A DNA stretch of 64,000 nucleotides from CANIGN01 sp964538275 (GTDB lineage: Bacteria > Bdellovibrionota > UBA2428), in contig CAZIFW010000006.1 in assembly GCA_964538275.1 (NCBI GenBank), forward strand, positions 1-64,000, read 5' to 3'. The notes below the pieces were generated by a model. The model ran no database searches. It was not told the origin of the DNA and saw nothing but the letters and a program-made list of their open reading frames with translations. A program made the translations under genes and the position numbers. This document shows, piece by piece, positions 17,055 through 25,802 of the stretch (its first letter is position 1; every line of letters starts with the position of its first letter).

Positions 17055-18782
17055 ATGAATTTTAAATCCTTTATTTTATTTTTATCTTTGTTATCTTTAA
17101 TTAACTGCTCAAAAAAAGATGAAAACACTCCAGTAACTTCCAGCTCAAGTTTTTATAAGGATCTATATGAAATAGAGCGGAGGCAGGGCCAGCAAGATCG
17201 CAAAGATTTTATAGAAGCTGGGTTTGAATCCAATCAGATTTTCGCAAAATCACAATTAAAATTAGCAGAAGTCGATGAATATGCAGAGTTAGTACTTTCA
17301 AATCTTCAAAAAATCGAATCAAAGAACTATGAAGTTCTAAGTGCTTTGGAATCTGATATAAAAATAAATGATGAAGTGATTCAAAAAGCATTGGCTTCAA
17401 TTAGTGATCTCGAAGAACTTTTATCTAGCCAAGAGAGCCGTTCCATTATCGCAAAAAACTTTCAGCTTTATTATTCTAAAGAATCTAGGGATGGTGCACA
17501 CGCAAGATGGGAAAAAATAGTAGATGCACGCTTACAAAGAATGTCTGGTCTTCGTAATCTTTTCTTAAGAATTGGATATGACTCTAAGATTCATGCACGC
17601 ACTCTTTGCGCACAGAAAAACTGGCAAGTTTTAGATTTGTTTGCTTACAAAACTGACGACTATGCTACTCGCAAAGAAAGTTTGGCTTCAAATAGCGGCA
17701 CGGTTCAAGGGGTTGTGCGAGCACAAAATGGAATTGACCCAGTTTCTGGCGCACTTGTCTATATACCTACAAAAGGAAATGAAGAGCTTGTTCCATTTGC
17801 AAAAGAAATTCGCGAAGCAAACAAAGGCGTGGTTGGAGTTGGCGAACCTAGCGAAGAGTACATTGCTAAAACTGGAACAACGGAAACGGGTGAATTTAAA
17901 TTCGTGGCCATCCCTGAGGGAAATCGAAGTCTTGTAGTAAAAGTAGGCCCTTATGAGCGTCGTTCCGTTACTCCAGTTGTAAAAGGCAAGGTAGCTATGG
18001 TCGCTTCTGAAGCTTCAACTTTGCCTAAAATATCTGATGAGAATTCTAAAGTCGCAAAAATTACAGTATTCACAGGATCCTATGATCACTTAGAAAATGT
18101 ACTCAGCAAAATTGGTATTGCTCCAAAGACATTAGAAAGTACTGATACTTTTTCGCTTAAATCGACATCTGCGCAATTTTTATCTTTGGCATCTGATCCT
18201 GAAAAATTAAAAGCTGCTGACTTGGTTATGATTAACTGCGGATTTCAAGGGGAGCTACACCTTAAAAACGCAACTATCAGATCAAATTTGCGTGATTACG
18301 TAAATAATGGTGGAAGTCTTTTTGTAACAGACTTGGCTTATGATGTTGTTGAACAAGTATTTCCTGAGTTTATTAATTTTGAGGGTGATGTTGATCCCAC
18401 AATTTCTAGTCCCATGGGTTTAGCCGAAAAAGGCTCATCAGGTGTGACTTATTCTGCGGGTATTCCCGAGTTAAACTTAAAGCTCTGGCTTAAGTCAGCT
18501 GTAAAATGTGGCAACACTGCTAACCCAACAGAAAGTTGTTTAAATGCAAAAGAACAAGTTGACATCCAAGGTTTTGCAGGAGGCTGGGCAATGATGAATT
18601 CCGTGATTGCCCCGACACGCACTTGGGTGGAAAATTCTGAACGTCCACTTACAGCGACTTTTGCTTTAGGAAAAGGTAAAGTGTTTTACTCATCGTATCA
18701 CACCGTTCATGACAATAATGCCAATAGTCTCTTTCCTCAGGAAAGAATTCTGCAGTATTTTGTTTTAGAAGTTCTAAAATAG
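17055..18782 (+). CDS. lipoprotein with carboxypeptidase-regulatory-like and GATase1-like domains
   Basis: A 575-residue lipoprotein (MNFKSFILFLSLLSLINCSK, Cys 18). Residues 30-200 are helical. Residues 215-315 resemble a carboxypeptidase regulatory-like beta sandwich (GTVQGVVRAQNG...VSGALVYIP...TETGEFKFVAIPEGNRSLVVK). Residues 335-575 resemble ThuA/class-I glutamine-amidotransferase-like folds (AKITVFTGSYDHLENVL, ADLVMINCGFQGEL, LRDYVNNGGSLFVTDLAYD, GKGKVFYSSYH). The nucleophile Cys of true amidotransferases is not evident, so a binding or structural role is as likely as catalysis. It is followed after nine bases by an exported methyltransferase-like protein. Confidence 0.7.
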   Translation: MNFKSFILFLSLLSLINCSKKDENTPVTSSSSFYKDLYEIERRQGQQDRKDFIEAGFESNQIFAKSQLKLAEVDEYAELVLSNLQKIESKNYEVLSALESDIKINDEVIQKALASISDLEELLSSQESRSIIAKNFQLYYSKESRDGAHARWEKIVDARLQRMSGLRNLFLRIGYDSKIHARTLCAQKNWQVLDLFAYKTDDYATRKESLASNSGTVQGVVRAQNGIDPVSGALVYIPTKGNEELVPFAKEIREANKGVVGVGEPSEEYIAKTGTTETGEFKFVAIPEGNRSLVVKVGPYERRSVTPVVKGKVAMVASEASTLPKISDENSKVAKITVFTGSYDHLENVLSKIGIAPKTLESTDTFSLKSTSAQFLSLASDPEKLKAADLVMINCGFQGELHLKNATIRSNLRDYVNNGGSLFVTDLAYDVVEQVFPEFINFEGDVDPTISSPMGLAEKGSSGVTYSAGIPELNLKLWLKSAVKCGNTANPTESCLNAKEQVDIQGFAGGWAMMNSVIAPTRTWVENSERPLTATFALGKGKVFYSSYHTVHDNNANSLFPQERILQYFVLEVLK

Positions 18783-18791
18783 GTTGAGTCG

Positions 18792-19592
18792 GTGGCTAAT
18801 CCTAATCACCGCACTTTATTTCAAGGAATAAAAATAATTCCAGCTTTTTGTAAAAGTTTAATCTTTCTAAGTTTTTTGTCCATAGCAAGTGCAGGGAATG
18901 TTGGGTCAAAGATAGGTCATGCTTCTCGAAGAGGCTGTTTGTACGCCTTAGGGATTGTCTCAGACACAGAAAGTACATTTGTTGCATTATCAAAGGGGGT
19001 ACAGATGCTAACACTTGCGCCCGTTGGAAAATTATTAAATCTTCAACCTTCTGATTATGCGACTTTTACGGGTAGAGTCTATGACCCTATTACAAATCAA
19101 AATTTTGTAGTTACTGGAAGATATTTAACGACTCTAAGTTCTTTGGGGCTGCTGGGGTATGATTTTCGAAATAAACAAATTGCTACTGTTGCAAGTGGTT
19201 CAAGTCGCTTGGGGCAAGGGATAAATTTAGCTTACTCAAGCACTGGGACAGTTGTTACCTCTGTAGATCTTTATTCGGAGGGAGTGCATATAATAAAAGG
19301 CAAGTCTAACTTTGTTAAAGGGAGTGCCTTTGATATTCCCTTACCTGATAAAAGTCAGGATTTATCTATAAGCCACTGGTTCTTAGATTATTTGAAGTTT
19401 GAAGAAGCTGTAATATTTTTGGATCAAATGGTACGAATCACTAAAGATGGCGGTGAAATTCGTTTGGGCACTCTTTCGCCTGTTCAGGATGCAGATGAGT
19501 TGCGTACGAAATTATTAGAGAATCCGCGAGTTGAAAGCATTGAGGGTTTTAGATCACTACCTACGGGTTATATTCAAATTAAGCTTAAGTAA
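18792..19592 (+). CDS. methyltransferase-like (class I fold) protein with signal peptide
   Basis: A 266-residue protein from a GTG start with a hydrophobic signal-like segment (SLIFLSFLSIASAGN, residues 22-36). The C-terminal half has the order of a class I SAM methyltransferase: IATVASGSSRLGQGINLA (motif I position), TVVTSVDLYSEG (acidic strand 2), GSAFDIPLPDKSQDLSISHWFLDYL (motif IV region) and MVRITKDGGEIRLGTL. Motif I lacks the usual GxGxG, so SAM binding may be lost. Similar spacing in related cytoplasmic enzymes makes the fold likely, but the exported location is unusual and rests on the N-terminus. Confidence 0.6.
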   Translation: MANPNHRTLFQGIKIIPAFCKSLIFLSFLSIASAGNVGSKIGHASRRGCLYALGIVSDTESTFVALSKGVQMLTLAPVGKLLNLQPSDYATFTGRVYDPITNQNFVVTGRYLTTLSSLGLLGYDFRNKQIATVASGSSRLGQGINLAYSSTGTVVTSVDLYSEGVHIIKGKSNFVKGSAFDIPLPDKSQDLSISHWFLDYLKFEEAVIFLDQMVRITKDGGEIRLGTLSPVQDADELRTKLLENPRVESIEGFRSLPTGYIQIKLK

Positions 19593-19656
19593 GGTGATCA
19601 TTCTTTCCTTTTTTAAGGGGCTCTTTATCTTGCAAAAAATCCGTTAAACTAAAGTT

Positions 19657-20487
19657 ATGAGACCCTTTTTGAGTGCAGGTTTTTTACTCCTATCTGCTTG
19701 CTCAAGTTTTAATTCAGAACGCCATTTAGCCTCTCAGTTGCCTGAACTGAAACTCCATTCAAAAGTTTTAAAAAATCCTAATAGCTTTAGATCGGGTTCT
19801 GATGAAAATGCAGTTCTTCTAAAACTTTTTGCAGAATCTGAAAGAGCTTATGACTTGAGTGCTGACCCCGAAGACGATGCGGCCAAGCTTTATTTGGCTG
19901 TAAATCAAATCTTAGAGCACGCTCAGGATACTCCAGACTATGTTGCTAATTTGCTCAGCAAGCCAGAACTCATTGCTTTGCTTCATTACACTCAGAGAGG
20001 TTATCGGAATTTGAATTCGGCTCTTTGGGCAGGACAATTTGGAAGTGATCCCAAAATATTAGAAAAGAAAATTCTTGTGCTTCTTTCTGCTCTTAATAAA
20101 TTGCCCTTCTATCAATCTCAAGTATGGCGAGGTGAAATGTATTCTATATCCTCGGGAGAAAAGAAAGATCCTGTTTTAGCCAAGGAACGTTATGATTCAT
20201 ACGTTATAGGAGAAGAGTTTGTTGCTAAAGGTTTTTGGAGCACAACTAAAGCAACTCGCATTGAATCGCGAGGTCGTTTTTTAAGAAATGCTATGATCAT
20301 TTATCGCATTCAATCTAAAACAGGTCGTAGTATCGAAGAGCTTTCTTATTATCCTGAAGAAGAAGAGGTACTCTTTTTGCCCAACACACGCTTTAAAGTT
20401 TTAGATAAAACAATACTCAAGCGGATAGCTAACCAAGAATATCCATTTGATTATGCCTATGAAATCAAAATGGAAGAACTTGATTAG
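19657..20487 (+). CDS. lipoprotein mono-ADP-ribosyltransferase (R-S-E class)
   Basis: A 276-residue lipoprotein (LLLSACSS, Cys 15). Residues 105-245 carry the complete signature of arginine-type ADP-ribosyltransferases: LLHYTQRGYRNLNSAL, VWRGEMY with Arg 158, EEFVAKGFWSTTKA with the STS-like S195-T196-T197, and PEEEEVLFLPNTRFKVLD with the ExE acid pair (Glu 235/237). This matches the family of clostridial C2/iota-type toxins, VIP2 and vertebrate ecto-ARTs, which transfer ADP-ribose from NAD to protein arginine. The lipobox places it in the envelope or outside the cell. No immunity gene is obvious next door. An effector role is inference. Confidence 0.85.
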   Translation: MRPFLSAGFLLLSACSSFNSERHLASQLPELKLHSKVLKNPNSFRSGSDENAVLLKLFAESERAYDLSADPEDDAAKLYLAVNQILEHAQDTPDYVANLLSKPELIALLHYTQRGYRNLNSALWAGQFGSDPKILEKKILVLLSALNKLPFYQSQVWRGEMYSISSGEKKDPVLAKERYDSYVIGEEFVAKGFWSTTKATRIESRGRFLRNAMIIYRIQSKTGRSIEELSYYPEEEEVLFLPNTRFKVLDKTILKRIANQEYPFDYAYEIKMEELD

Positions 20488-20509
20488 CTTCACGCTTGAA
20501 CATAAGTAG

Positions 20510-21037
20510 TTATTCTTTTACAGGTTCAAGTAACATGCTGGCAGTGCTTACAAGTTTCACGCCTAAGAGTTCAGTGCTTACAACTTCTAAGAGCATCTTT
20601 TTAGGAACGCCTTCCCAATCTTTAGCAATTACAATGGAGCGCACAGTTGAGACTGTAATCCTGTGATTTGATCCAACTACGTAGTTTTCGCCAAAAATAT
20701 CGTTGGCATCACCCAAAGCACTACAAAAGGCACCACCCTCTTGTTTAACAATAAAGGCTTCATGGTGAGCTTTGACTCCAAAATCTACTGAACCATTGTG
20801 ATTGAGTTCGGCTTGTCCGAATTGAAAATTTAAAACTTGAATAGCAGGTACTGCACAGGCGTAACCTTGAATATTTCTGATAAATGTATCTTCCTCAATC
20901 TCTAAAACTGTTTCGCGTTTGCTATCAAGCAATACACTTTCTACAGAGATGATCTCTAGATCAAAATCAAAGCGAGCCTCTGCTGAAAAACTGAGCATTC
21001 CCAAAAGTAAAAAAAGTGAATATTTAAGTGTGTTCAT
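20510..21037 (-). CDS. exported protein of unknown function
   Basis: A 175-residue protein with a signal peptide (MNTLKYSLFLLLGMLSFSAEA) and a beta-rich mature domain with two cysteines (QGYACAVPAIQV, GGAFCSALG). A strong ribosome-binding site GAGGAG precedes the ATG. No family was recognised. It is convergent with the ADP-ribosyltransferase gene, so it is unlikely to be an immunity partner in the same operon. Confidence 0.6.
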   Translation of the reverse strand: MNTLKYSLFLLLGMLSFSAEARFDFDLEIISVESVLLDSKRETVLEIEEDTFIRNIQGYACAVPAIQVLNFQFGQAELNHNGSVDFGVKAHHEAFIVKQEGGAFCSALGDANDIFGENYVVGSNHRITVSTVRSIVIAKDWEGVPKKMLLEVVSTELLGVKLVSTASMLLEPVKE

Positions 21038-21237
21038 ATGATCTCCTCGCTAAAAAACCTACAGCTCGTTGAAGAACTCGACTAAGAGAAAGGATCAATG
21101 GAAGTCATAGGCATAATGAATGCTTGAAAGATAAGTGGGTAGGGGCGCTAAGCATATGTATTTAAACAGATATTTTTAGCTTCTTCTTTTTTATAAGGCT
21201 TCTAGACTGGGCCACTCAGGGTGATACAAAATTACAA

Positions 21238-22656
21238 ATGGCCAAGGCGACTCTCTATTATGTTTTTGCAGACCAAAGTTGGCCTGCCGAGAGTCTCACC
21301 ACCATTCTTCCCACACGATCATCACTTGGGCTTTGGATTCAAGGCCGTGGCTGGCTGATGACTCCCAACAATGGATCTTCTTTTGAAGGACGTTCAGTAG
21401 ATTTGCCTAAGTTAGCAGCAGAAGAATGCAGTATTCCTGATGCAAGTAAAAAGAGTGTTGTTGCAATTTTAGGTTTCGAAGATGTGAGCGTTGCTGATGA
21501 AGTTGAAGCTATCCTAAAAGAGCGCAATCCTGCACTTCAGGTTTTACGTTTAGGTTCAAAGAGTTCGCGAGTAGCTGCTAAGAAAGTAAAGAGAAGCGTT
21601 GCGTGGAAAGACCTCATGGAAGAGGGCTTTGCACATGAGCTTGAGCTCTTAGCAATTCAATCTAAAATAGTTGGATTACAAAGTGTTTTGCAAGATTCAG
21701 ATCGCGTTGCGATTTTGCTTCAAGATGATCCAGATCCTGATGGATTGGCGGGTGCACTTGCACTCAGAAAAATCTTAGGCCGCAATGCTCAAACAGCACC
21801 CATTGTATCGTTTGGAAGAATTTCTAGACCCGAGAACTTGGCAATGGTGCGTTTGCTTGAAATCGAAGTAGAGCGTGTAACTGAAAAATCTCTAAAAAAC
21901 TTCGATAAAGTTGTTTACGTTGATTGTCAGCCTTCATTTTTTAAAGATCGCGATTTGCCTTGTGATGTGGTGATTGATCACCACCCACGTATTGAAACTC
22001 CTGCTCTTGAAGCCAGTGAGTGGATCGAAATTGATGAAGATTTAGGATCAATCTCCACACTTTTTACGTTGTATCTCGAAGCAGCGGGCGTAGAAATCAG
22101 TCAGCGTTTAGCTACAGCTCTTCATTACGGAATTAAATCTGATACTTTGTTTTTTAACCGTGGTGTTTCAGAGCGCGATCTCGAAGCCTACGTTTATTTA
22201 TATCCTAAAGTGAATGGCGCATTGATGCGCAAAATTGAGCGTCCTGAATTGCCTTTAGATTACATTGATAATTTGCGTCGCGCTTTGAAAGATTTCAAAA
22301 CTCGCAACGGAGTAGGCGTATTGGTTTTGTCTGATGTAGGAAGTGAAGACTGGATTCCTCAAGCAGCAGATTTTGTATCGCAAATTGAAGGTGTTCAAGT
22401 GGCGGCAGCAGGCGGACTTGTAGATGGTAACTTTGTGATTTCTGGTCGCAACTGGGAAAGTGATCTCAACTGCGGAGAAATTTTTAAAGAAAATTTTGAT
22501 AAAATCGGCTCAGCGGGCGGACACAAAAGTATGGCAAAAGCTGTTATTCCTGAAGACAATTGGCTCGATCACTTTGGAGTAAAATCTCTCGCTACCAGCA
22601 AAGCCAAGCAGCTCATCCAAAAATTGCTCGTTAAAAGCGTCTCCAAGCAAGACTAA
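21238..22656 (+). CDS. DHH/DHHA1-family phosphoesterase
   Basis: A 472-residue protein. Residues 1-150 hold a less conserved domain including a Rossmann-like segment (KKSVVAILGFEDVSVADEVEAIL). The DHH domain follows with LLQDDPDPDGLAGALAL (DxD), YVDCQ and VVIDHHPR. A DHHA1 domain ends with GSAGGHKSMAKA. The family includes oligoribonuclease NrnA, RecJ and cyclic-dinucleotide phosphodiesterases. The D-x-DG and DHH motifs are intact, so a manganese-dependent phosphoesterase is well supported. The exact substrate is not. Confidence 0.85.
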   Translation: MAKATLYYVFADQSWPAESLTTILPTRSSLGLWIQGRGWLMTPNNGSSFEGRSVDLPKLAAEECSIPDASKKSVVAILGFEDVSVADEVEAILKERNPALQVLRLGSKSSRVAAKKVKRSVAWKDLMEEGFAHELELLAIQSKIVGLQSVLQDSDRVAILLQDDPDPDGLAGALALRKILGRNAQTAPIVSFGRISRPENLAMVRLLEIEVERVTEKSLKNFDKVVYVDCQPSFFKDRDLPCDVVIDHHPRIETPALEASEWIEIDEDLGSISTLFTLYLEAAGVEISQRLATALHYGIKSDTLFFNRGVSERDLEAYVYLYPKVNGALMRKIERPELPLDYIDNLRRALKDFKTRNGVGVLVLSDVGSEDWIPQAADFVSQIEGVQVAAAGGLVDGNFVISGRNWESDLNCGEIFKENFDKIGSAGGHKSMAKAVIPEDNWLDHFGVKSLATSKAKQLIQKLLVKSVSKQD

Positions 22657-22680
22657 GTCATTTTTAACATTTGCAGCTAT

Positions 22681-24144
22681 CTAAAACTTGGTATCAAAGT
22701 AAGCCAAGAGGGCTCTCTCGGATACTTTTCTTCCGATAATTTTTTGCATACACTCTGGCGAGTCGTAGCGGAAAGCAAGAGGGTAAACTTTGTGTGCCAT
22801 AAAATCTCGTACAAACTTTAACTCGCTCTTAGCAACTTTTTCTTTCCAATTGGGATGAGCTGTTTGAAAATCTTGGAAGAGTTCAGCAGAGAGCATGTTT
22901 CCTAAGCTGTAACTTGGAAAATATCCAAAGGAGCCCGAGTACCAGTGGGTATCTTGCAAGCAACCCTGAGAGTCTTTTTCTACTGTAAGACCGGTGAGTT
23001 CTTTAAAGCGTGTGTTCCAACGCTCAGGAAGATCTTTTACTTCGAGTTTTCCTTCCATCAAGTCGCGTTCAATTTCAAAGCGTAGCAAAATATGAAGGTT
23101 GTAAGTCACTTCATCAGAATCCACTCGAATAAAACCAAGTTTAAGGGGATTAAGCGCGCTGAATAAATTGTCGCTATCTGTTTGAAGCTTAGGGGCGATA
23201 GCATCACAGAAAGCTTTGCTGCGTCCAATGATGTTTTCAATGAAGCGGCTTTGAGATTCATGTACACCCATGGAGCAGTGTTTTCCGCTGGGCTCATATA
23301 AGGTTTCAGAAGGAAGGCCTTGATCGTAGAGCGCGTGGCCCACTTCGTGAAGAGTGCTTAATAAATCTTCGAGAGGATCTTTGGATTCTTTGCGAACAGT
23401 GATGCGAACATCTCCAGGGTAGCCACCACTAAAGGGGTGAGCGCTGCTATCAAGTCGTCCTTGTTCAAAATTAAAGCCAATGGATTTCATGAGTGCTTCG
23501 CAGAATTCGCGATTGATGAGTTGAGTGTTAATAGGCTTTAGCGCAGGACGTTTTTTAGAATTCTCTAAAAACTGCGGAAGTCGTTTTTGTGTTTCATCGC
23601 AAAGCTTAGTTAAAAGATTTTGCATGTCCGCTAGGGGCATTCCCGGCTCATATTGATCAAAGGCAACTTCATACAGTGCTTTGCCGCTATAGTATTTTTT
23701 AAGCCCATCATTGGCTTGAATGCGCTGAAGTTGTTCGCGACTGAGATCTACTAATTCTTTAAGTAAGTCTTTGACTTCAGAAAACTTAGAGTTTGCTTTT
23801 GCCGAGCGCCATTTGAGATTACATTCGCTACTCACACGAGTGAATTTATCTAAAAACTTTTCGTCTACGGAGCTGCTAACGAGTATGCCTTTTTTCCAAA
23901 GTTCTAAGTTTCTCTTTTCGATGGGATTTTTAGGAGCAACTTTATCTGCGAGAATGACATCTTTGAATTTGCTGTCGTTTAACCAATTGTGTTCGAGTTG
24001 CGCGGACAAAGAGAGTTGTTCTTTGCGTAAATTAATAGCGCCATTGGGCATGTAAGTTTCCATGTCCCAGTAAAGCAATCCCACTGTAGAGCGAAGGACT
24101 TCAATTTTTTTCCAATGATCTAACAATTCAGCATAAGTAGACAT
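22681..24144 (-). CDS. M32-family (Taq-type) metallocarboxypeptidase
   Basis: A 487-residue protein with the zinc motif HEVGH at 266-270, followed by HESQSRFIENIIGRSKAF, which supplies the third ligand. The N-terminal LLYWDMETYMPNGAINLRKEQLS and the C-terminal SFGYFPSYSLGNM are hallmarks of M32 peptidases (thermostable carboxypeptidase 1). It removes C-terminal residues from peptides in the cytoplasm; no signal peptide is present. Length fits the family (about 490-510). Confidence 0.93.
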   Translation of the reverse strand: MSTYAELLDHWKKIEVLRSTVGLLYWDMETYMPNGAINLRKEQLSLSAQLEHNWLNDSKFKDVILADKVAPKNPIEKRNLELWKKGILVSSSVDEKFLDKFTRVSSECNLKWRSAKANSKFSEVKDLLKELVDLSREQLQRIQANDGLKKYYSGKALYEVAFDQYEPGMPLADMQNLLTKLCDETQKRLPQFLENSKKRPALKPINTQLINREFCEALMKSIGFNFEQGRLDSSAHPFSGGYPGDVRITVRKESKDPLEDLLSTLHEVGHALYDQGLPSETLYEPSGKHCSMGVHESQSRFIENIIGRSKAFCDAIAPKLQTDSDNLFSALNPLKLGFIRVDSDEVTYNLHILLRFEIERDLMEGKLEVKDLPERWNTRFKELTGLTVEKDSQGCLQDTHWYSGSFGYFPSYSLGNMLSAELFQDFQTAHPNWKEKVAKSELKFVRDFMAHKVYPLAFRYDSPECMQKIIGRKVSERALLAYFDTKF

Positions 24145-24189
24145 TGTCCTCAGACTAGTCGTAACCGCAATATGTTGAAAAGGCGGCTT

Positions 24190-25647
24190 TTAGGATTTTG
24201 AAGAATAAATTGTTTTGTGAGGGGCGCAAAATGCCCATGTAATGGCGGGGGCTTCGGCTCCAAGTCCCGCGAGCCCGCGACCTCCGTAAGGGAGGGCATC
24301 TATGCGCACAGAACTGGGAGCATTTAAGCTGATTCCGCCGTAATCTAAATTTTTCGCTTCAGAGAGAGTGCTTTCGTCTGATGAAAAGACTCCACATTGC
24401 AAACGATGCGGAAGCGCATTTGCAAATTCTGTAAAGTGAGCAAAGTCTTTGGCTTTTATTAAATTTAATACGGGAGCAAAGATTTCTTCTTTGAGAAGTT
24501 TTTCCGAAGGATTCTCTACAAGAGTGGGTGCTACAAAGTTGGGAATCTCTACGCCATTACTTCTGTGTAAAGTAGCGCCTTGTTTTTTAGCGTCGCTAAG
24601 AATTTTTTCAATACGATTTTGAGATTCTTCATCAATCACACTGGAGCAGAGAGTTTTTTCGTCCCAAGTTTTTCCAATTGCAAAATTTTGCGTGAATTCC
24701 TGCATGAGCGAACGCGCTTCCTCAAAGTGATCTTGATGAACAAAAAGATTTTGCGCAGAAATACAACTTTGTCCGGCAAAAGAATAAGCACTTGCCGCTA
24801 TAGCTTGTAGGGCTTTTTTGAACTTTTCGCCTTCAAGTTTTTCAATGTAAATCGGAGCTGCTCCGCCGAGTTCTAGAACGCAGGGACCACGGAATTTTTT
24901 TTGAATATCCCAGCCCACCTGAGCCGACCCTGTGAAACTCACAGCTTCTACGCGGGGGTCCTCTAAAAGTTTCCAAAAACATTCGTGATTCATGGGTAAA
25001 AAAGCCAAGAGACCTGCGGGTAATTTTGCGGCGTGAAGGATGTCAACAAGAGCGAGACCGCTCAGTTGCCCCTTAGAGGACGGTCTCCAAACAAAGGGAG
25101 CTCCTGCCAAAATAGCGGGCGCAATTTTATGAAGGCTTAAGTTGAGGGGGAAATTAAAGGGGGTGGCACCCACAATAATTTTTCGTGGAACAGGAAAACT
25201 GTGACCTTTAAGACTCGCAGTTGGAGGCGCATGCATGTCGAGTGGGGAGTTTAAAAGTTTTTGTCCCCATTCAAGAGTGGCGTCCAAAGTAAGAACGCAA
25301 CGTTCGCATTCAACCCGCGCGAGGGACAGAGGTTTGTGAACCTCCATTGAAAGTATTTGCACTAAGTTATCGAAATTCTTTAAAAATTCAGCTCTAACTC
25401 GCTTCAGGCACTCGATGCGTTCAACAAGTGGAAAGTAACCCTTTAAGATTTGATTGTGAGTTAGAAGCATCCCCTCAAGGCTTTGCTCAAGAGTTTGCAG
25501 GTCTTCTGGGGAGCTGGAGAGTTGACTCAGTTCCCAGCTTTCAAAATTTTGAAGAAGCGGATTCCAGAGTTTTTTTAGATAAAAGCTTTCTGGTCCGTTC
25601 AAGCTCAAGAAGTGTCCCAAGGTGTAAATGCCCAAACGTCTAGCCAT
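24190..25647 (-). CDS. aldehyde dehydrogenase family protein
   Basis: An ALDH-superfamily enzyme of about 485 residues from the ATG at 25647. Recognisable blocks are IIVGATPFNFPLNLSLHKIAPA, the NAD-site VSFTGSAQVGWDI, the catalytic Glu in VLELGGAAP, the nucleophile Cys in FAGQSCISAQN, LLKEEIFAPVL and the C-terminal LPYGGRGLAG. It oxidises an unidentified aldehyde. The open frame runs up to 25842 and would overlap the divergent SirB1-like gene, so a start downstream of 25803 is required. Candidates are 25704 and 25647, and I prefer the latter by family length. Confidence 0.82.
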   Translation of the reverse strand: MARRLGIYTLGHFLSLNGPESFYLKKLWNPLLQNFESWELSQLSSSPEDLQTLEQSLEGMLLTHNQILKGYFPLVERIECLKRVRAEFLKNFDNLVQILSMEVHKPLSLARVECERCVLTLDATLEWGQKLLNSPLDMHAPPTASLKGHSFPVPRKIIVGATPFNFPLNLSLHKIAPAILAGAPFVWRPSSKGQLSGLALVDILHAAKLPAGLLAFLPMNHECFWKLLEDPRVEAVSFTGSAQVGWDIQKKFRGPCVLELGGAAPIYIEKLEGEKFKKALQAIAASAYSFAGQSCISAQNLFVHQDHFEEARSLMQEFTQNFAIGKTWDEKTLCSSVIDEESQNRIEKILSDAKKQGATLHRSNGVEIPNFVAPTLVENPSEKLLKEEIFAPVLNLIKAKDFAHFTEFANALPHRLQCGVFSSDESTLSEAKNLDYGGISLNAPSSVRIDALPYGGRGLAGLGAEAPAITWAFCAPHKTIYSSKS

Positions 25648-25802
25648 TAAAGGGCATTTAAACCCTTGTTGGGGCCAATTACAATTACACTCAAACACTC
25701 TCATGGGTGGATGTGGCATGCATAGCAAGGCAAAGTGCTGGCCGCGCCTTATATTCCTAGATAATTCGAGCATATCGCGATAAAATACCCTTTGGACATT
25801 CC

